Shown here piece by piece: positions 17,551 to 26,230 of a DNA stretch of 64,000 bases. Under the pieces are notes generated by a model, which searched no databases, had not been told where the DNA came from, and was given only the letters and a program-made list of their open reading frames with translations. Source of the stretch: Cyclobacteriaceae bacterium (GTDB taxonomy: Bacteria > Bacteroidota > Bacteroidia > Cytophagales > Cyclobacteriaceae); the NCBI GenBank assembly GCA_016787665.1, contig JAEUUC010000011.1, forward strand, positions 248,001 to 312,000, read 5' to 3'. The translations under genes were made by a program, and so were the position numbers. Positions within the stretch are counted from its first letter, which is position 1. Each line of letters opens with the position of its first letter.

Positions 17551-18339
17551 ATGAAATCATTTGGCATCTTACTTTTTCTTCTGGTATCGCACTTGGCTTG
17601 GGCTTATGATTATGGTCGCCTCTTATTTAAAGAAGCAACTTTTAACGCCAAAACCGGAACAATCGATATTGTCTACGATCTGCATCCCGCCCAACAGAAT
17701 TACTTCACCTATGCCGTTGAATTCTATTACTCAACGGATAACGGTCAAACGTTCAACGGCCCATTGCGGCTAATGCGTGGAGACGTTGGGGGCAATGTAA
17801 GGCCAGGCCCCGATAAGGTTGCCCAGTGGGATTACTCGATTGAAGCACCCGAACTTTCGAATGTGAGCATCGTATTTTCCATCAGGGCGAAGGCTCGGCT
17901 ATTGCCAGAGCATTTCACCAAATTTGGAGGGCCAGAAAATGCAGGATGGTCAGCCCTGATACCAGGGCTTGGCGACTTGAAAGTCAGGCAAGGCAACAAG
18001 TATTATTACTGGGGCATTACAGCGGCTGCCGTTGGCACGGCTGCCGCTGGTACTGTATTTCATTTCAAAGCACGTGAAAGCTTTGACCAATACCAAACAT
18101 CGTCAACTCCAGAGGAAGCAGATCAATGGTTTACTCAATCTCAAAGCCAAGTGAAAACGCGAAACATACTCTGGGGTGCTGCCCTGGCTATTTGGATTAC
18201 CGATGTAACGCTGGTTTACATGAAGGGGAAGCAAAACAAAAAGATTATTGAACAGGCTTTCCCGAAATCAACTTCACTCAAAGTCACGGCCGTGGGGATT
18301 GGTTCAGGCGCAGGCCTTCAATTATCCTACAAGTTTTAA
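17551..18339 (+). CDS. Exported membrane-anchored protein, family not recognised
   Basis: This 262-residue protein has a signal peptide (about 1-18) and a beta-rich N-terminal domain with YSTDNGQTFNGP and NVRPGPDKVAQWDYS, a pattern seen in Bacteroidota proteins that travel with surface or SUMF-type domains. From about residue 130 it has a glycine-rich turn WSALIPGLGD and two hydrophobic segments (around YYWGITAAAVGTAAAGTVF and ILWGAALAIWITDVTLVYM), then a basic patch KGKQNKK. It starts five bases after the beta-helix lipoprotein and ends 11 bases before the caspase-like gene. It could anchor or restrain that protease; this is inference from order alone. Confidence 0.65.
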   Translation: MKSFGILLFLLVSHLAWAYDYGRLLFKEATFNAKTGTIDIVYDLHPAQQNYFTYAVEFYYSTDNGQTFNGPLRLMRGDVGGNVRPGPDKVAQWDYSIEAPELSNVSIVFSIRAKARLLPEHFTKFGGPENAGWSALIPGLGDLKVRQGNKYYYWGITAAAVGTAAAGTVFHFKARESFDQYQTSSTPEEADQWFTQSQSQVKTRNILWGAALAIWITDVTLVYMKGKQNKKIIEQAFPKSTSLKVTAVGIGSGAGLQLSYKF

Positions 18340-18350
18340 AACACCAAGAA

Positions 18351-19529
18351 ATGAAAAATCTTATATCCCTTGCACTTTCCATCCTGATCTTGAGTCAAGC
18401 AACGGCTCAGACGATTGAAGCGCAAAGTCCGTCTATCGCTTTTCAGCTTCCGTCCAAAAATGACCCCTCAATTAAGTTCTTTTGGATAAACCCACTCGAA
18501 ACGTTTAGTGTTTCAGAGTCTAAAACCATACTCGTTAAGGTAGGCATTCAAACTCCTAGTGCTCTGACCAAAGTGAGTTTATACATAAACGAGCGTGCAC
18601 AAAGCACAAAGCGAGGTGATGCGGATAAGTTGGACGAATTGCGAAATATCAAATTTGACGATATTCTCTTTTTCAACGCCAATTTGGCTAGAGGCTCGAA
18701 CACCATTCGAATTGAAGTGGAGAATGCCAATGGGGGAAAACGATCGGAGACGCGGGTAGTACGCTCTTCGGATGCTCAACTGGCGTTCGATACCGAAAGG
18801 TATGACCATGCATTGTTGTTTGCTACAAATGACTACACGGAATGGGGTGATCTGGTTAACCCCGTTTCGGACGCGCAGGCAATCGCCAAAGAACTCGAAG
18901 AGAACTATGGCTTTAAAACCGAAATCGTTCTCAATCCCACTAAGTCAGACATCATTAACAAATTGAGAGAATATAGCCTTAGAAAGTATCTCGATTCTGA
19001 TCAGCTGTTTGTTTTCTTTGCCGGCCACGGCCAGTTTGACGAGGTGTTTACAGACGGCTATCTAGTCTGTACGAACTCCAAAAAAAATGACATCGCAAGG
19101 GAAACTTATATTTCCTTCTCCGACTTGCGGACAATCCTCTCTAACATCCCAAGTAATCATCTTTTTCTCGCAATGGATGTCTGCTACGGGGGCACGTTTG
19201 ATCAGTCTATTGCCCGTGGCACCGATCGCTCCACTGATGATCTGTATGCCGAGGTAAATACCACCGAGTTTTTGGCGCGAAAACTACAATTCAAAACAAG
19301 AAAGTACCTTACCAGCGGAGGCAAAGAATACGTGCCAGACGGGCGCCCGGGTGAACATTCCCCCTTTGCACGCAAACTCTTAGAGGCCCTGCGTACGTAC
19401 GGAGGGCGAGACAAAATACTAACGCTTGGTGAAATTATTTCTACAGTCGAAAAAATCAACCCGGAGCCACGATTCGGGGAATTTCCCGGAAATGAACCTG
19501 GCAGTGACTTCTTATTTGTTGCAAAATAA
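18351..19529 (+). CDS. Secreted caspase-family (peptidase C14) protein
   Basis: This 392-residue protein has a signal peptide (about 1-20) and a beta-sandwich-like N-terminal region to about 145. The caspase/metacaspase fold follows: ALLFATNDY, then DAQAIAKELEENYGF, the catalytic His226 in FFAGHGQ, and the catalytic Cys278 in MDVCYGG. Both dyad residues are present, so it should be an active cysteine peptidase, with cleavage after basic or acidic residues not predictable. It is the last gene of the surface operon and faces pyrD, whose stop is 31 bases away. With an export signal it would act outside the cytoplasm, unlike known prokaryotic caspases of phage-defence systems. Confidence 0.88.
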   Translation: MKNLISLALSILILSQATAQTIEAQSPSIAFQLPSKNDPSIKFFWINPLETFSVSESKTILVKVGIQTPSALTKVSLYINERAQSTKRGDADKLDELRNIKFDDILFFNANLARGSNTIRIEVENANGGKRSETRVVRSSDAQLAFDTERYDHALLFATNDYTEWGDLVNPVSDAQAIAKELEENYGFKTEIVLNPTKSDIINKLREYSLRKYLDSDQLFVFFAGHGQFDEVFTDGYLVCTNSKKNDIARETYISFSDLRTILSNIPSNHLFLAMDVCYGGTFDQSIARGTDRSTDDLYAEVNTTEFLARKLQFKTRKYLTSGGKEYVPDGRPGEHSPFARKLLEALRTYGGRDKILTLGEIISTVEKINPEPRFGEFPGNEPGSDFLFVAK

Positions 19530-19560
19530 GGCCCGGTCGACTTAAGTAACTAGTGTGTGT

Positions 19561-20604
19561 CTACTTCAATCCGTGGAGCAGTGCCCGGTTAATTTCTTTC
19601 ACAAACCCCGGTCCTTCGTAGATGAAGCCGGTATAAATCTGAATGAGGTCGGCACCGGCCTTTATTTTCTCCAGCGCATCTTCCACCGACATAATTCCCC
19701 CTACTCCGATAATCGGGAACCCGGGACCCAGGCGATCGCGCAGATAACGAATTACCTCGTTTGATTTTATAGACAACGGTGCCCCACTCAGGCCACCCAG
19801 GCCAAGCGCGGTAACGGTCTCGGTTGGTGTAGTGAGACCTTCCCGTGAAATGGTGGTATTCGTGGCGATGATCCCATCTGTTTTGGTCGCCTTCAGGATT
19901 TCAACAATATCATCCAATTGCGATGGGGTGAGGTCCGGTGCGATTTTCAACAACACCGGCTTGGCTTTCGGTTTGGTTGCGCTTAAGGATTTTACATGCG
20001 CCAGCAAGTTCGTTAACGGTTCCTTCTCTTGTAGCTCGCGCAAACCGGGCGTGTTGGGCGAACTCACATTCACCACAAAATAATCCACATACGGGTAAAG
20101 CGCTTCAAAGCAGTAGTTGTAGTCCTCGAATGCTCTCTCGTTAGGTGTTGCCTTGTTCTTGCCGATATTCCCGCCCACAATCACCCGCGACTTTCGGCCC
20201 TTCAGGCGGTTGACTGCTGCCAAAACTCCTTCGTTGTTAAAGCCCATCCGGTTAATCAGTGCTCGATCTGCCGGCAGGCGAAAAAGTCGTGGCTTGTCGT
20301 TACCGGGTTGTGGTCGAGGTGTAAGGGTGCCCACCTCTACGAAACCAAAACCAAAGGCTGCCATCGTATCTACCAACCGGGCATCTTTATCAAACCCGGC
20401 TGCCAGCCCAACCGGATTTTCAAACTCAAGACCAAAAAGAGTTCGTTTCAGTTTTGAATCGCGCACACGATACAGCGCGCGCAGCAGAGCTAAAAAACCC
20501 GGAAGGTTTTGATTGATGCGCAACAAGCCAAACACGGTGTGGTGAATGCGCTCTGCGTCAAACAAAAAAAGCAGGGGACGTACAAAAAGCTTGTAAAGGC
20601 TCAC
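19561..20604 (-). CDS. pyrD: Dihydroorotate dehydrogenase (quinone), class 2
   Basis: This 347-residue enzyme oxidises dihydroorotate to orotate in pyrimidine synthesis and passes electrons to quinone at the inner membrane. The N-terminal helical segment ([20 protein letters not shown]) is the membrane-associating part specific to class 2. [13 protein letters not shown] binds FMN, and [13 protein letters not shown] contains the class 2 catalytic serine. [15 protein letters not shown] and [11 protein letters not shown] close the barrel. The length is normal. The start overlaps the stop of the DUF4136 gene by four bases, so the two are cotranscribed. Confidence 0.95.
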   Translation of the reverse strand: MSLYKLFVRPLLFLFDAERIHHTVFGLLRINQNLPGFLALLRALYRVRDSKLKRTLFGLEFENPVGLAAGFDKDARLVDTMAAFGFGFVEVGTLTPRPQPGNDKPRLFRLPADRALINRMGFNNEGVLAAVNRLKGRKSRVIVGGNIGKNKATPNERAFEDYNYCFEALYPYVDYFVVNVSSPNTPGLRELQEKEPLTNLLAHVKSLSATKPKAKPVLLKIAPDLTPSQLDDIVEILKATKTDGIIATNTTISREGLTTPTETVTALGLGGLSGAPLSIKSNEVIRYLRDRLGPGFPIIGVGGIMSVEDALEKIKAGADLIQIYTGFIYEGPGFVKEINRALLHGLK

Positions 20605-21122
20605 TTCTTTTTCTTCCTCGGCTTAGGCCATTTCTTATAGCCCTGAAAAACGACCTGATCGATTTGCTTTTCCACAGCCGCCCCGGCACTAAGAGCCATC
20701 GTGGCATCAATTCGCCAGATTAAAAAGCCATTTCGGTCATTAAGATCAATCACCAGGCTGCCCGTGCGCACATCCTGCGACCAGGTTTGTGATGGATTCC
20801 CCGGGGCTGTACCCAAAGGACCCAGATTTTGAAAGTCGAGCTGAGTGGTTGCCCCAACGATATAGGATATCACCAGATCGCCCAATGAGTCGGCCGGCTG
20901 AAGGCCCTTTTGCTGAAGTTCACCGGCCACAGCATCGCGAATCCAGCGGTGCAGCAGTTGGTCATCAATCTGGCGCTGATCTTTGGGCGTAATGATCTCA
21001 GCCTCCCCAAACGAAAACGTTTTGTAGACGGTGTAGTCGCGATCTTTTTCAAAGCGGGTTTGTATGCCCTGACCCCAGGTGCACAGCGGGATCGTCAGCA
21101 AAAACAAGGCGCGTAGGAACAT
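20601..21122 (-). CDS. DUF4136-type exported protein
   Basis: A 173-residue protein using ATG at 21122; the in-frame TTG two codons earlier is less likely. A signal peptide ([16 protein letters not shown]) is followed by the pattern of DUF4136: [11 protein letters not shown] near the start, [19 protein letters not shown] in the middle, then [28 protein letters not shown] and a basic tail. Members are periplasmic or outer-membrane lipoprotein-like proteins of unknown role. Here there is no lipobox cysteine, so it is probably soluble and periplasmic. It overlaps pyrD by four bases and follows xerD at a 21-base gap. Confidence 0.75.
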   Translation of the reverse strand: MFLRALFLLTIPLCTWGQGIQTRFEKDRDYTVYKTFSFGEAEIITPKDQRQIDDQLLHRWIRDAVAGELQQKGLQPADSLGDLVISYIVGATTQLDFQNLGPLGTAPGNPSQTWSQDVRTGSLVIDLNDRNGFLIWRIDATMALSAGAAVEKQIDQVVFQGYKKWPKPRKKKK

Positions 21123-21143
21123 GCTCAAAAATAGTGAATTAGT

Positions 21144-22043
21144 TTAACTGCGGGGATGGAATTCGGTGATCACCTGCCGCAAATAATCCCGATCCAGGTG
21201 TGTGTAAATCTCGGTGGTTGTGATCGATTCATGACCCAGCATCTCCTGAACAGCCCGCAGGTCGGCTCCACCTTCGATCAGGTGTGTAGCAAAGGAATGC
21301 CGAAAGGTATGCGGCCCTATCGTTTTCTTTAACCCAATGCGGGCGGCCAGGCTCTTGATAAACAAAAAGACGGAGACGCGCGACATTTTTTGACCACGCT
21401 TGCTCAAAAAAACCACTGATTCATTTCCCGGTTTCACCGGCACATGAACCCGAACCTGATCAACATAAATTCTAACAAACTTCAACGCATCTTTTCCGAT
21501 CGGCACTAAGCGCTCTTTGTTTCCTTTGCCGATCACGCGCACAAAACCAATGTCGGCATAAATGTTGTTCAGCCGAAGATCGACCAGTTCCGATACGCGA
21601 AGGCCGGAGCCATACAAAACCTCCAGCATGGCCCGGTTACGCTGCCCTTCCGGGTGTGAAAGATCTATCGCCTCCAGCAAACGTACTACTTCGGTGTAAT
21701 CCAGGGTGTCGGGTAATTTCCGTCCGATTTTCGGGCCTTCCAACAGCACGGTGGGGTCGTCCGCGATGAGTTCTTCAAACATGAGATACTTGAAAAAACT
21801 CTTGATGCCCGAGAGAATTCGGGCCTGGCTGTAGGCACTCATACCCAACTCATTGACGAAGGTCAGAAAATCTTTGAGCAGCTGGAGATCGACCTTAAGC
21901 GGGCTAACACCCGGCCTTTTCATCTCCACAAATTGTTGGAGCTTTTCTACATCACGTATGTACGCCTCAATCGAATTTTCGGACAACGACCGCTCGAGTT
22001 TCAGATAGTGCCCAAACTGCCGAATGTAGGTTGCCCAACTCAT
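21144..22043 (-). CDS. xerD: Tyrosine recombinase XerD
   Basis: A 299-residue tyrosine recombinase. Start ATG 22043 (MSWATYIRQFG) fits the family; an upstream in-frame start at 22094 would run into the aroQ promoter. The N-terminal SAM-like domain (LERSLSENSIEAYIRDVEKL) is followed by the catalytic domain with Arg in SGLRVSEL, HTFRHSFATHL, the second His in MLGHESI, and the nucleophile Tyr in TEIYTHL. XerD resolves chromosome dimers with XerC at dif. It sits in housekeeping context with no adjacent mobile genes, which supports XerD rather than a phage integrase. Confidence 0.9.
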   Translation of the reverse strand: MSWATYIRQFGHYLKLERSLSENSIEAYIRDVEKLQQFVEMKRPGVSPLKVDLQLLKDFLTFVNELGMSAYSQARILSGIKSFFKYLMFEELIADDPTVLLEGPKIGRKLPDTLDYTEVVRLLEAIDLSHPEGQRNRAMLEVLYGSGLRVSELVDLRLNNIYADIGFVRVIGKGNKERLVPIGKDALKFVRIYVDQVRVHVPVKPGNESVVFLSKRGQKMSRVSVFLFIKSLAARIGLKKTIGPHTFRHSFATHLIEGGADLRAVQEMLGHESITTTEIYTHLDRDYLRQVITEFHPRS

Positions 22044-22079
22044 AAAGGGAGATGAATACGCACCCGTCAAAGGTAAGGG

Positions 22080-22113
22080 TTTGCCTGCGCACACCGGATT
22101 TTTGCTACCTTCG
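22080..22113 (+). promoter_or_regulatory. aroQ promoter, near-leaderless
   Basis: TTTG at 22080-22083, a 22-base spacer, then TACCTTCG at 22106-22113 resemble the Bacteroidota promoter. The -7 box ends five bases before the aroQ ATG at 22119, so the transcript would have almost no leader. Confidence 0.5.
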
Positions 22114-22118
22114 TTTCC

Positions 22119-22541
22119 ATGAAAATTCAGATTATTAACGGCCCCAACCTGAACTTACTGGGTGTTCGCGAAGAGTCGATTTACGGAAACCGTGACTTTG
22201 ACAACTACCTTGAGGAACTTCGAAAGCGATTTCCGACAATCCAGCTGTCCTGCTTTCAATCTAACATTGAAGGGGAATTAGTTTCCAAGATTCAAGAAGT
22301 CGGATTTTCATTTGACGGTATTTTGCTTAATGCCGGTGGGTATACGCACACGTCCATTGCCCTTCACGATGCCATTGCAGCCGTTCCCTGCCCGGTGGTG
22401 GAAGTTCATATTTCAAATATCTATGCCCGTGAAGAATTTCGCCATAAGAGCATCATTTCCTCCAAATGCAAAGGCCTGGTAGCCGGTTTCGGGCTCGAGA
22501 GCTACGCACTCGCACTCTCCCACTTTACCAATCGGAGCTAG
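22119..22541 (+). CDS. aroQ: 3-dehydroquinate dehydratase, type II
   Basis: This 140-residue enzyme dehydrates 3-dehydroquinate in the shikimate pathway. Type II hallmarks are present: IINGPNLNLLGVREESIYG (with the active-site Tyr and lid loop), FQSNIEGELVSKIQE, NAGGYTHTSIALHDA (Asn and the general-acid His region) and EVHISNIYAREEFRHKS. Length is typical of the dodecameric enzyme. It is transcribed away from xerD and meets the SbtA-type gene tail to tail with interlocking stops (CTAG at 22538-22541). Confidence 0.96.
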   Translation: MKIQIINGPNLNLLGVREESIYGNRDFDNYLEELRKRFPTIQLSCFQSNIEGELVSKIQEVGFSFDGILLNAGGYTHTSIALHDAIAAVPCPVVEVHISNIYAREEFRHKSIISSKCKGLVAGFGLESYALALSHFTNRS

Positions 22542-23491
22542 ACCCACTGCCATAGCCACTCCGCCAACCGATGGTACAGCGGAATGCCAACCAGAATGTT
22601 AAAGGGAAAGGTAATACCCAACGCGGGCGTGATGGAATAGGTTGGGTTTGCTTCCGGTATCGCCAGGCGCATAGCGGCTGGTGCGGCAATGTAGGAAGCA
22701 CTGGCGGCCATGGTGGCCAATACCACCGTGCCACCCAGGGAAAGCCCGGTGGCAATACCCATCAGGATGCCTACCAGGGCCGAGAGAACAGGCATGCCCA
22801 CGCCAAAAAAAATCAGGAAGACACCCACCTTGCGAAGGTCTTTGAATCGCTCTGACGCCACAACTCCCATCTCCAACATAAAGATGGCGAGGAAACCCTT
22901 GAACAGATCGAAGAAAAAGAAGTTGAGTTGCTTGTTGGCGCTATAGGCCGTGAAGACACCAATGAGCAATCCTCCCGTGAGTAACAAGACACTCTTGCCG
23001 AGGAAAACCTCGTGCAGTATTTTTTTCACATCCCAGTTTTCCCGGAAGTGTTCCAGCTTAGCCATGAACACACCCAATGCCAGCGCAGGCACCTCCAACA
23101 TCACCAGCAGAACCGTCATGTACGCCTCATAGGTCACATGTTTGTCGTTAAGGTAGGATATAACGACAGCAAACGTTACGGCACTCACTGAACCATAGTG
23201 GGCTGCGATGCTGATGGCATTGTTGCGATCGAATTTGCCGATTGATACGAGTATGCGATAGGCGAGATAGGTGATCAGCATGCCCAACGCCAGTGTGCCG
23301 AAGGCGGGCAACAGAAATGAACGGACCGAGATGTGGAACAACTCAATACCCCCTTTAATCCCGATTGAGAGCAACAGGTAGATGCTGATGGTGTTATAGA
23401 AAGAGGCCGGAATGCGGAGTTCCGATTTGGCGATGCCGGCTATGGCGCCCAGTACGAAAAACAAAACGACCGGGTCCAGGTAACTGTGCAT
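22538..23491 (-). CDS. sbtA: SbtA-type sodium-dependent bicarbonate permease
   Basis: A 317-residue protein with about ten hydrophobic segments matching the SbtA family: LDPVVLFFVLGAIAGI at the start, LLLSIGIKGG, FDRNNAISIAAHYGSVSAVT, a repeat-like second half with LEMGVVASERFKDL, and ATMAASASYIAAPAAMRL near the end. SbtA imports bicarbonate with Na+ in cyanobacteria; homologues in heterotrophs feed carboxylases. No SbtB (PII-like) partner is adjacent, although cyanobacterial SbtA usually has one. It lies 13 bases after the carbonic anhydrase gene in one operon with it and the SulP transporter. Confidence 0.88.
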   Translation of the reverse strand: MHSYLDPVVLFFVLGAIAGIAKSELRIPASFYNTISIYLLLSIGIKGGIELFHISVRSFLLPAFGTLALGMLITYLAYRILVSIGKFDRNNAISIAAHYGSVSAVTFAVVISYLNDKHVTYEAYMTVLLVMLEVPALALGVFMAKLEHFRENWDVKKILHEVFLGKSVLLLTGGLLIGVFTAYSANKQLNFFFFDLFKGFLAIFMLEMGVVASERFKDLRKVGVFLIFFGVGMPVLSALVGILMGIATGLSLGGTVVLATMAASASYIAAPAAMRLAIPEANPTYSITPALGITFPFNILVGIPLYHRLAEWLWQWV

Positions 23492-23504
23492 GGCACAAAG
23501 TTAC

Positions 23505-24134
23505 TTAAGGAATGTCATACCGGTAGATATCGTCCAGTTTGGCGTCATAATCCATCTGACACAACTCGTGCAGCAATCCATCTTGCAGGCGATAGACCCA
23601 GCCGTGCAGCATGGGTCGTTGATGTCGGCTCCAGGCGGCCTGTATAATAGAAGTTTTGGCCAGGTTCATCACCTGCTCCATAACATTCAGTTCCACCAGG
23701 CGATCGGTACGGTGCTCTTCGTCCATCGCTTCCAGTTCATCCTGATGATAGCGGTACACATCTTTGATGTTACGAAGCCATTTGTTAATCAAACCCAGTT
23801 CCCGGTGTGTCATGGCGGCTTTTACGCCACCGCAACCATAGTGGCCACAGACAATCACATGCTTCACTTCCAATACCTGAACGGCATATTGCAGCACGCT
23901 TAAAAGATTAAGATCCGTGTGTACGACCATGTTGGCAATGTTTCGATGAACAAAAATCTCGCCCGGGTCGGTATTGGTAATTTCATTGGCCGGAACACGG
24001 CTATCGGAGCACCCAATCCAAAGGAAATCGGGTCGCTGGATGTCCACCAGGCGCTTGAAGTAGTTGGGGTCAATTTCCGTGCGCTCCTTTGCCCAGGCTT
24101 TGTTCTCCAGTAATAGTCTGCGATAGCTTTCCAT
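23505..24134 (-). CDS. can: Beta-class carbonic anhydrase
   Basis: A 209-residue enzyme interconverting CO2 and bicarbonate. ATG 24134 ([12 protein letters not shown]) is preferred over a TTG three codons earlier. The zinc and catalytic motifs are intact: [11 protein letters not shown] (Cys ligand and Asp-Arg dyad), [12 protein letters not shown], and [14 protein letters not shown] (His and Cys ligands). Length and order fit clade B/E. coli Can-like enzymes. It lies nine bases after the SulP gene and 13 before the SbtA gene, so it would balance CO2 with bicarbonate brought in by the two transporters. Confidence 0.95.
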   Translation of the reverse strand: MESYRRLLLENKAWAKERTEIDPNYFKRLVDIQRPDFLWIGCSDSRVPANEITNTDPGEIFVHRNIANMVVHTDLNLLSVLQYAVQVLEVKHVIVCGHYGCGGVKAAMTHRELGLINKWLRNIKDVYRYHQDELEAMDEEHRTDRLVELNVMEQVMNLAKTSIIQAAWSRHQRPMLHGWVYRLQDGLLHELCQMDYDAKLDDIYRYDIP

Positions 24135-24143
24135 AGTTTTCAA

Positions 24144-25694
24144 TTATTCACTTTCACGAAACATAGGATGCGTGGCATGCTTGTTCCGCTTCAATTCTAC
24201 TTCAATATTCTTGGTCTCGGCCGTCTTCATAAAGTCCTGAATGGTTTCTACCACATCGGCATCAATGAAGTGACTGCGTGAACCATCAATGATGATGCGC
24301 GCATTGTCGGGAATCTTCTCCAGGGACCTGCGCAGCGCGGCCTTATTTAAAAACGAAACATCCCGTGTAAACTTCAACAAGTATTGATCGTCATCGTTGA
24401 CCAGCACCACAGCGGAGTGAAAGTTAGTTTTCAACACGAAATACAAGGCCACCAAAATGCCGATAAAAATTCCCACCAGTAAATCCGTAAGTAAAATGGC
24501 CACGATGGTGACAACAAAAGGCAGGAACTGATCCCGTCCCCGTCTCCACATATCGAGGTACATAGACGGGGAAGTGAGCTTATAGCCCACCATGATTAAG
24601 ATACCGGCCAAACAGGCCAGGGGTATGAGGCGCAGCACGCGGGGAAAGGAGAATACTACAATGATCAAAATGAAACCGTGGAAAATGGCAGACCATTTTG
24701 ATTTTGCCCCGGCTGCGATGTTGGCCGTGCTTCGAACAATGACAGCTGTAACCGGCAACCCGCCCAATAATCCCGACACCATATTGGCAACACCTTGTGC
24801 TTTCAATTCGTGACTAAGCGGTGTAATGCGTTTGTACGGATCGAGGCGGTCGGTTGCCTCAACACTTAGTAATGACTCCAGACTGGCCACCATAGCCAGA
24901 GTAACCGCCACGATCAGCGCTTTTTGTGAGAAAAGTTGAGCAAAATCCGGAAACGTCAATATGGATGAAATCGAAGTGGCGGAAAAATCAGGCAGGTTAA
25001 CCAGGTGAGTATCTTGAATGCTGAGATGCGGATACCACGAAACAAAGACCTGGTTCATGACTACTCCCACCATTACCACAACCAGGGCACCCGACACATA
25101 CTTGGCCCAATTCTGCCGCTTTACCCTGGGGGTCTCCCAAAACAAAATGATCAACAAGGAAATCAATGAGATTAGGATGGCTCCCGAAGTAGGGTTCTGA
25201 ATGGCTTGAAAAATTTCAGTGAAGGTGTTTTGGCCATCCGGTTGCACAAAGCTTTCGTCCCCTTCGTAGTCGGCATCATAGCCCAGTGCATGCGGAATTT
25301 GCTTAAGAATTAAAATCAAACCGATTGCCGCCAGCATACCCTTGATCACCGAATTGGGGAAGAAGTGCCCGATAACACCTGCCCGTGCAAAACCTAACCC
25401 GATCTGTAACAACCCAGCAAGCACCACGCAGGCCAGAAACGCCTGAAAAGAACCCAGGTCCTGAATGGAAGCCAGCACGATGGTCGTGAGACCGGCAGCC
25501 GGGCCGCTAACGGCCAACTGCGACTGACTGAAAAACCCGGCTACAATGCCACCCACGGCACCGGCAATGAGACCAGAGGCCAGCGGAGCGCCCGATGCCA
25601 GCGCAATGCCGAGGCACAGCGGCAGCGCTACCAGGAACACCACCACCGAAGCCGGTAGGTCGTTTACGATATTTTCTCTGAGCTGCCGAAGCAT
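24144..25694 (-). CDS. SulP/SLC26-family anion transporter with STAS domain
   Basis: A 516-residue membrane protein. The transport domain (LPLCLGIALASGAPLASGL, SGPAAGLTTIVL, VASLESLLSVEATDRLD, GLLGGLPVTAVIVRST) is followed by a C-terminal STAS domain from about residue 420 (LKFTRDVSFLNKAALRRSLE, RIIIDGSRSHFIDADV). The family carries sulfate, bicarbonate (BicA) or dicarboxylates; placement next to carbonic anhydrase and SbtA argues for bicarbonate. Its ATG follows directly on the TAA of the upstream gene (no spacer). Confidence 0.92.
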   Translation of the reverse strand: MLRQLRENIVNDLPASVVVFLVALPLCLGIALASGAPLASGLIAGAVGGIVAGFFSQSQLAVSGPAAGLTTIVLASIQDLGSFQAFLACVVLAGLLQIGLGFARAGVIGHFFPNSVIKGMLAAIGLILILKQIPHALGYDADYEGDESFVQPDGQNTFTEIFQAIQNPTSGAILISLISLLIILFWETPRVKRQNWAKYVSGALVVVMVGVVMNQVFVSWYPHLSIQDTHLVNLPDFSATSISSILTFPDFAQLFSQKALIVAVTLAMVASLESLLSVEATDRLDPYKRITPLSHELKAQGVANMVSGLLGGLPVTAVIVRSTANIAAGAKSKWSAIFHGFILIIVVFSFPRVLRLIPLACLAGILIMVGYKLTSPSMYLDMWRRGRDQFLPFVVTIVAILLTDLLVGIFIGILVALYFVLKTNFHSAVVLVNDDDQYLLKFTRDVSFLNKAALRRSLEKIPDNARIIIDGSRSHFIDADVVETIQDFMKTAETKNIEVELKRNKHATHPMFRESE

Positions 25695-26183
25695 TTATTT
25701 GAAAAAACTTCTAATGATAGTGATAATGGCAAGAAGGACAATGAAAAACTTGACACCGGCAAACAATGCCGCCAGAATGGGCAACGCAGCATAGGTGTAC
25801 TGTTGAAGCAACATCAGAAGACAACAATTTTCAATCGCGTCACACACGCCAGCCCAACCGGTGTTGCCCGAAAGCCAATGCGCACTGCGCTGGAAAAGAC
25901 CCGGTTGCAACCGCGCAGCTGCCCACCGCGCACCAAACGTTAGCGTTGCCGAATACAACACCAGAAAGATGAAGTCAAGATATAAACTGACAAACGCATT
26001 ATAGATGACATTGCGCTCCTGCCAATGCTCCAGCAGAATATTCACGCGATCCATCGTAAACGCGAACTCGAAAGAAATGATGTCACCCGAGTTGAGGGGT
26101 TTCACCTGTGAGCCCATAAACGCGGCAAAGGCAAGGGTGACCACTACACTGATGCCAAAAATCAAACCCTTGCGCTGTGCCAT
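25695..26183 (-). CDS. Four-helix membrane protein of unknown function
   Basis: A 162-residue protein with about four membrane segments: IFGISVVVTLAFAAFMGSQV, FVSLYLDFIFLVLYSATLTF, TGWAGVCDAIENCCLLMLLQ and ILAALFAGVKFFIVLLAIIT. No family is recognised with certainty. It is the first gene of the carbon-transport operon: its TAA abuts the SulP ATG. It is divergent from marC with a 47-base gap. A role in the same process is suggested only by the tight linkage. Confidence 0.7.
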   Translation of the reverse strand: MAQRKGLIFGISVVVTLAFAAFMGSQVKPLNSGDIISFEFAFTMDRVNILLEHWQERNVIYNAFVSLYLDFIFLVLYSATLTFGARWAAARLQPGLFQRSAHWLSGNTGWAGVCDAIENCCLLMLLQQYTYAALPILAALFAGVKFFIVLLAIITIIRSFFK

Positions 26184-26217
26184 GGAAGCAAGTTACGAAG
26201 CCCTTTTGTTTTTTGGC

Positions 26218-26225
26218 TACTTTTG
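26218..26225 (+). promoter_or_regulatory. marC -7 box, near-leaderless
   Basis: TACTTTTG matches TAnnTTTG exactly and ends five bases before ATG 26231. No TTG is seen at the -33 distance. Confidence 0.5.
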
Positions 26226-26230
26226 CCGGT

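Noticed and set aside
21144..22043. Phage integrase or mobile island
   Set aside because: XerD motifs and length with no attachment repeats or mobile genes nearby.
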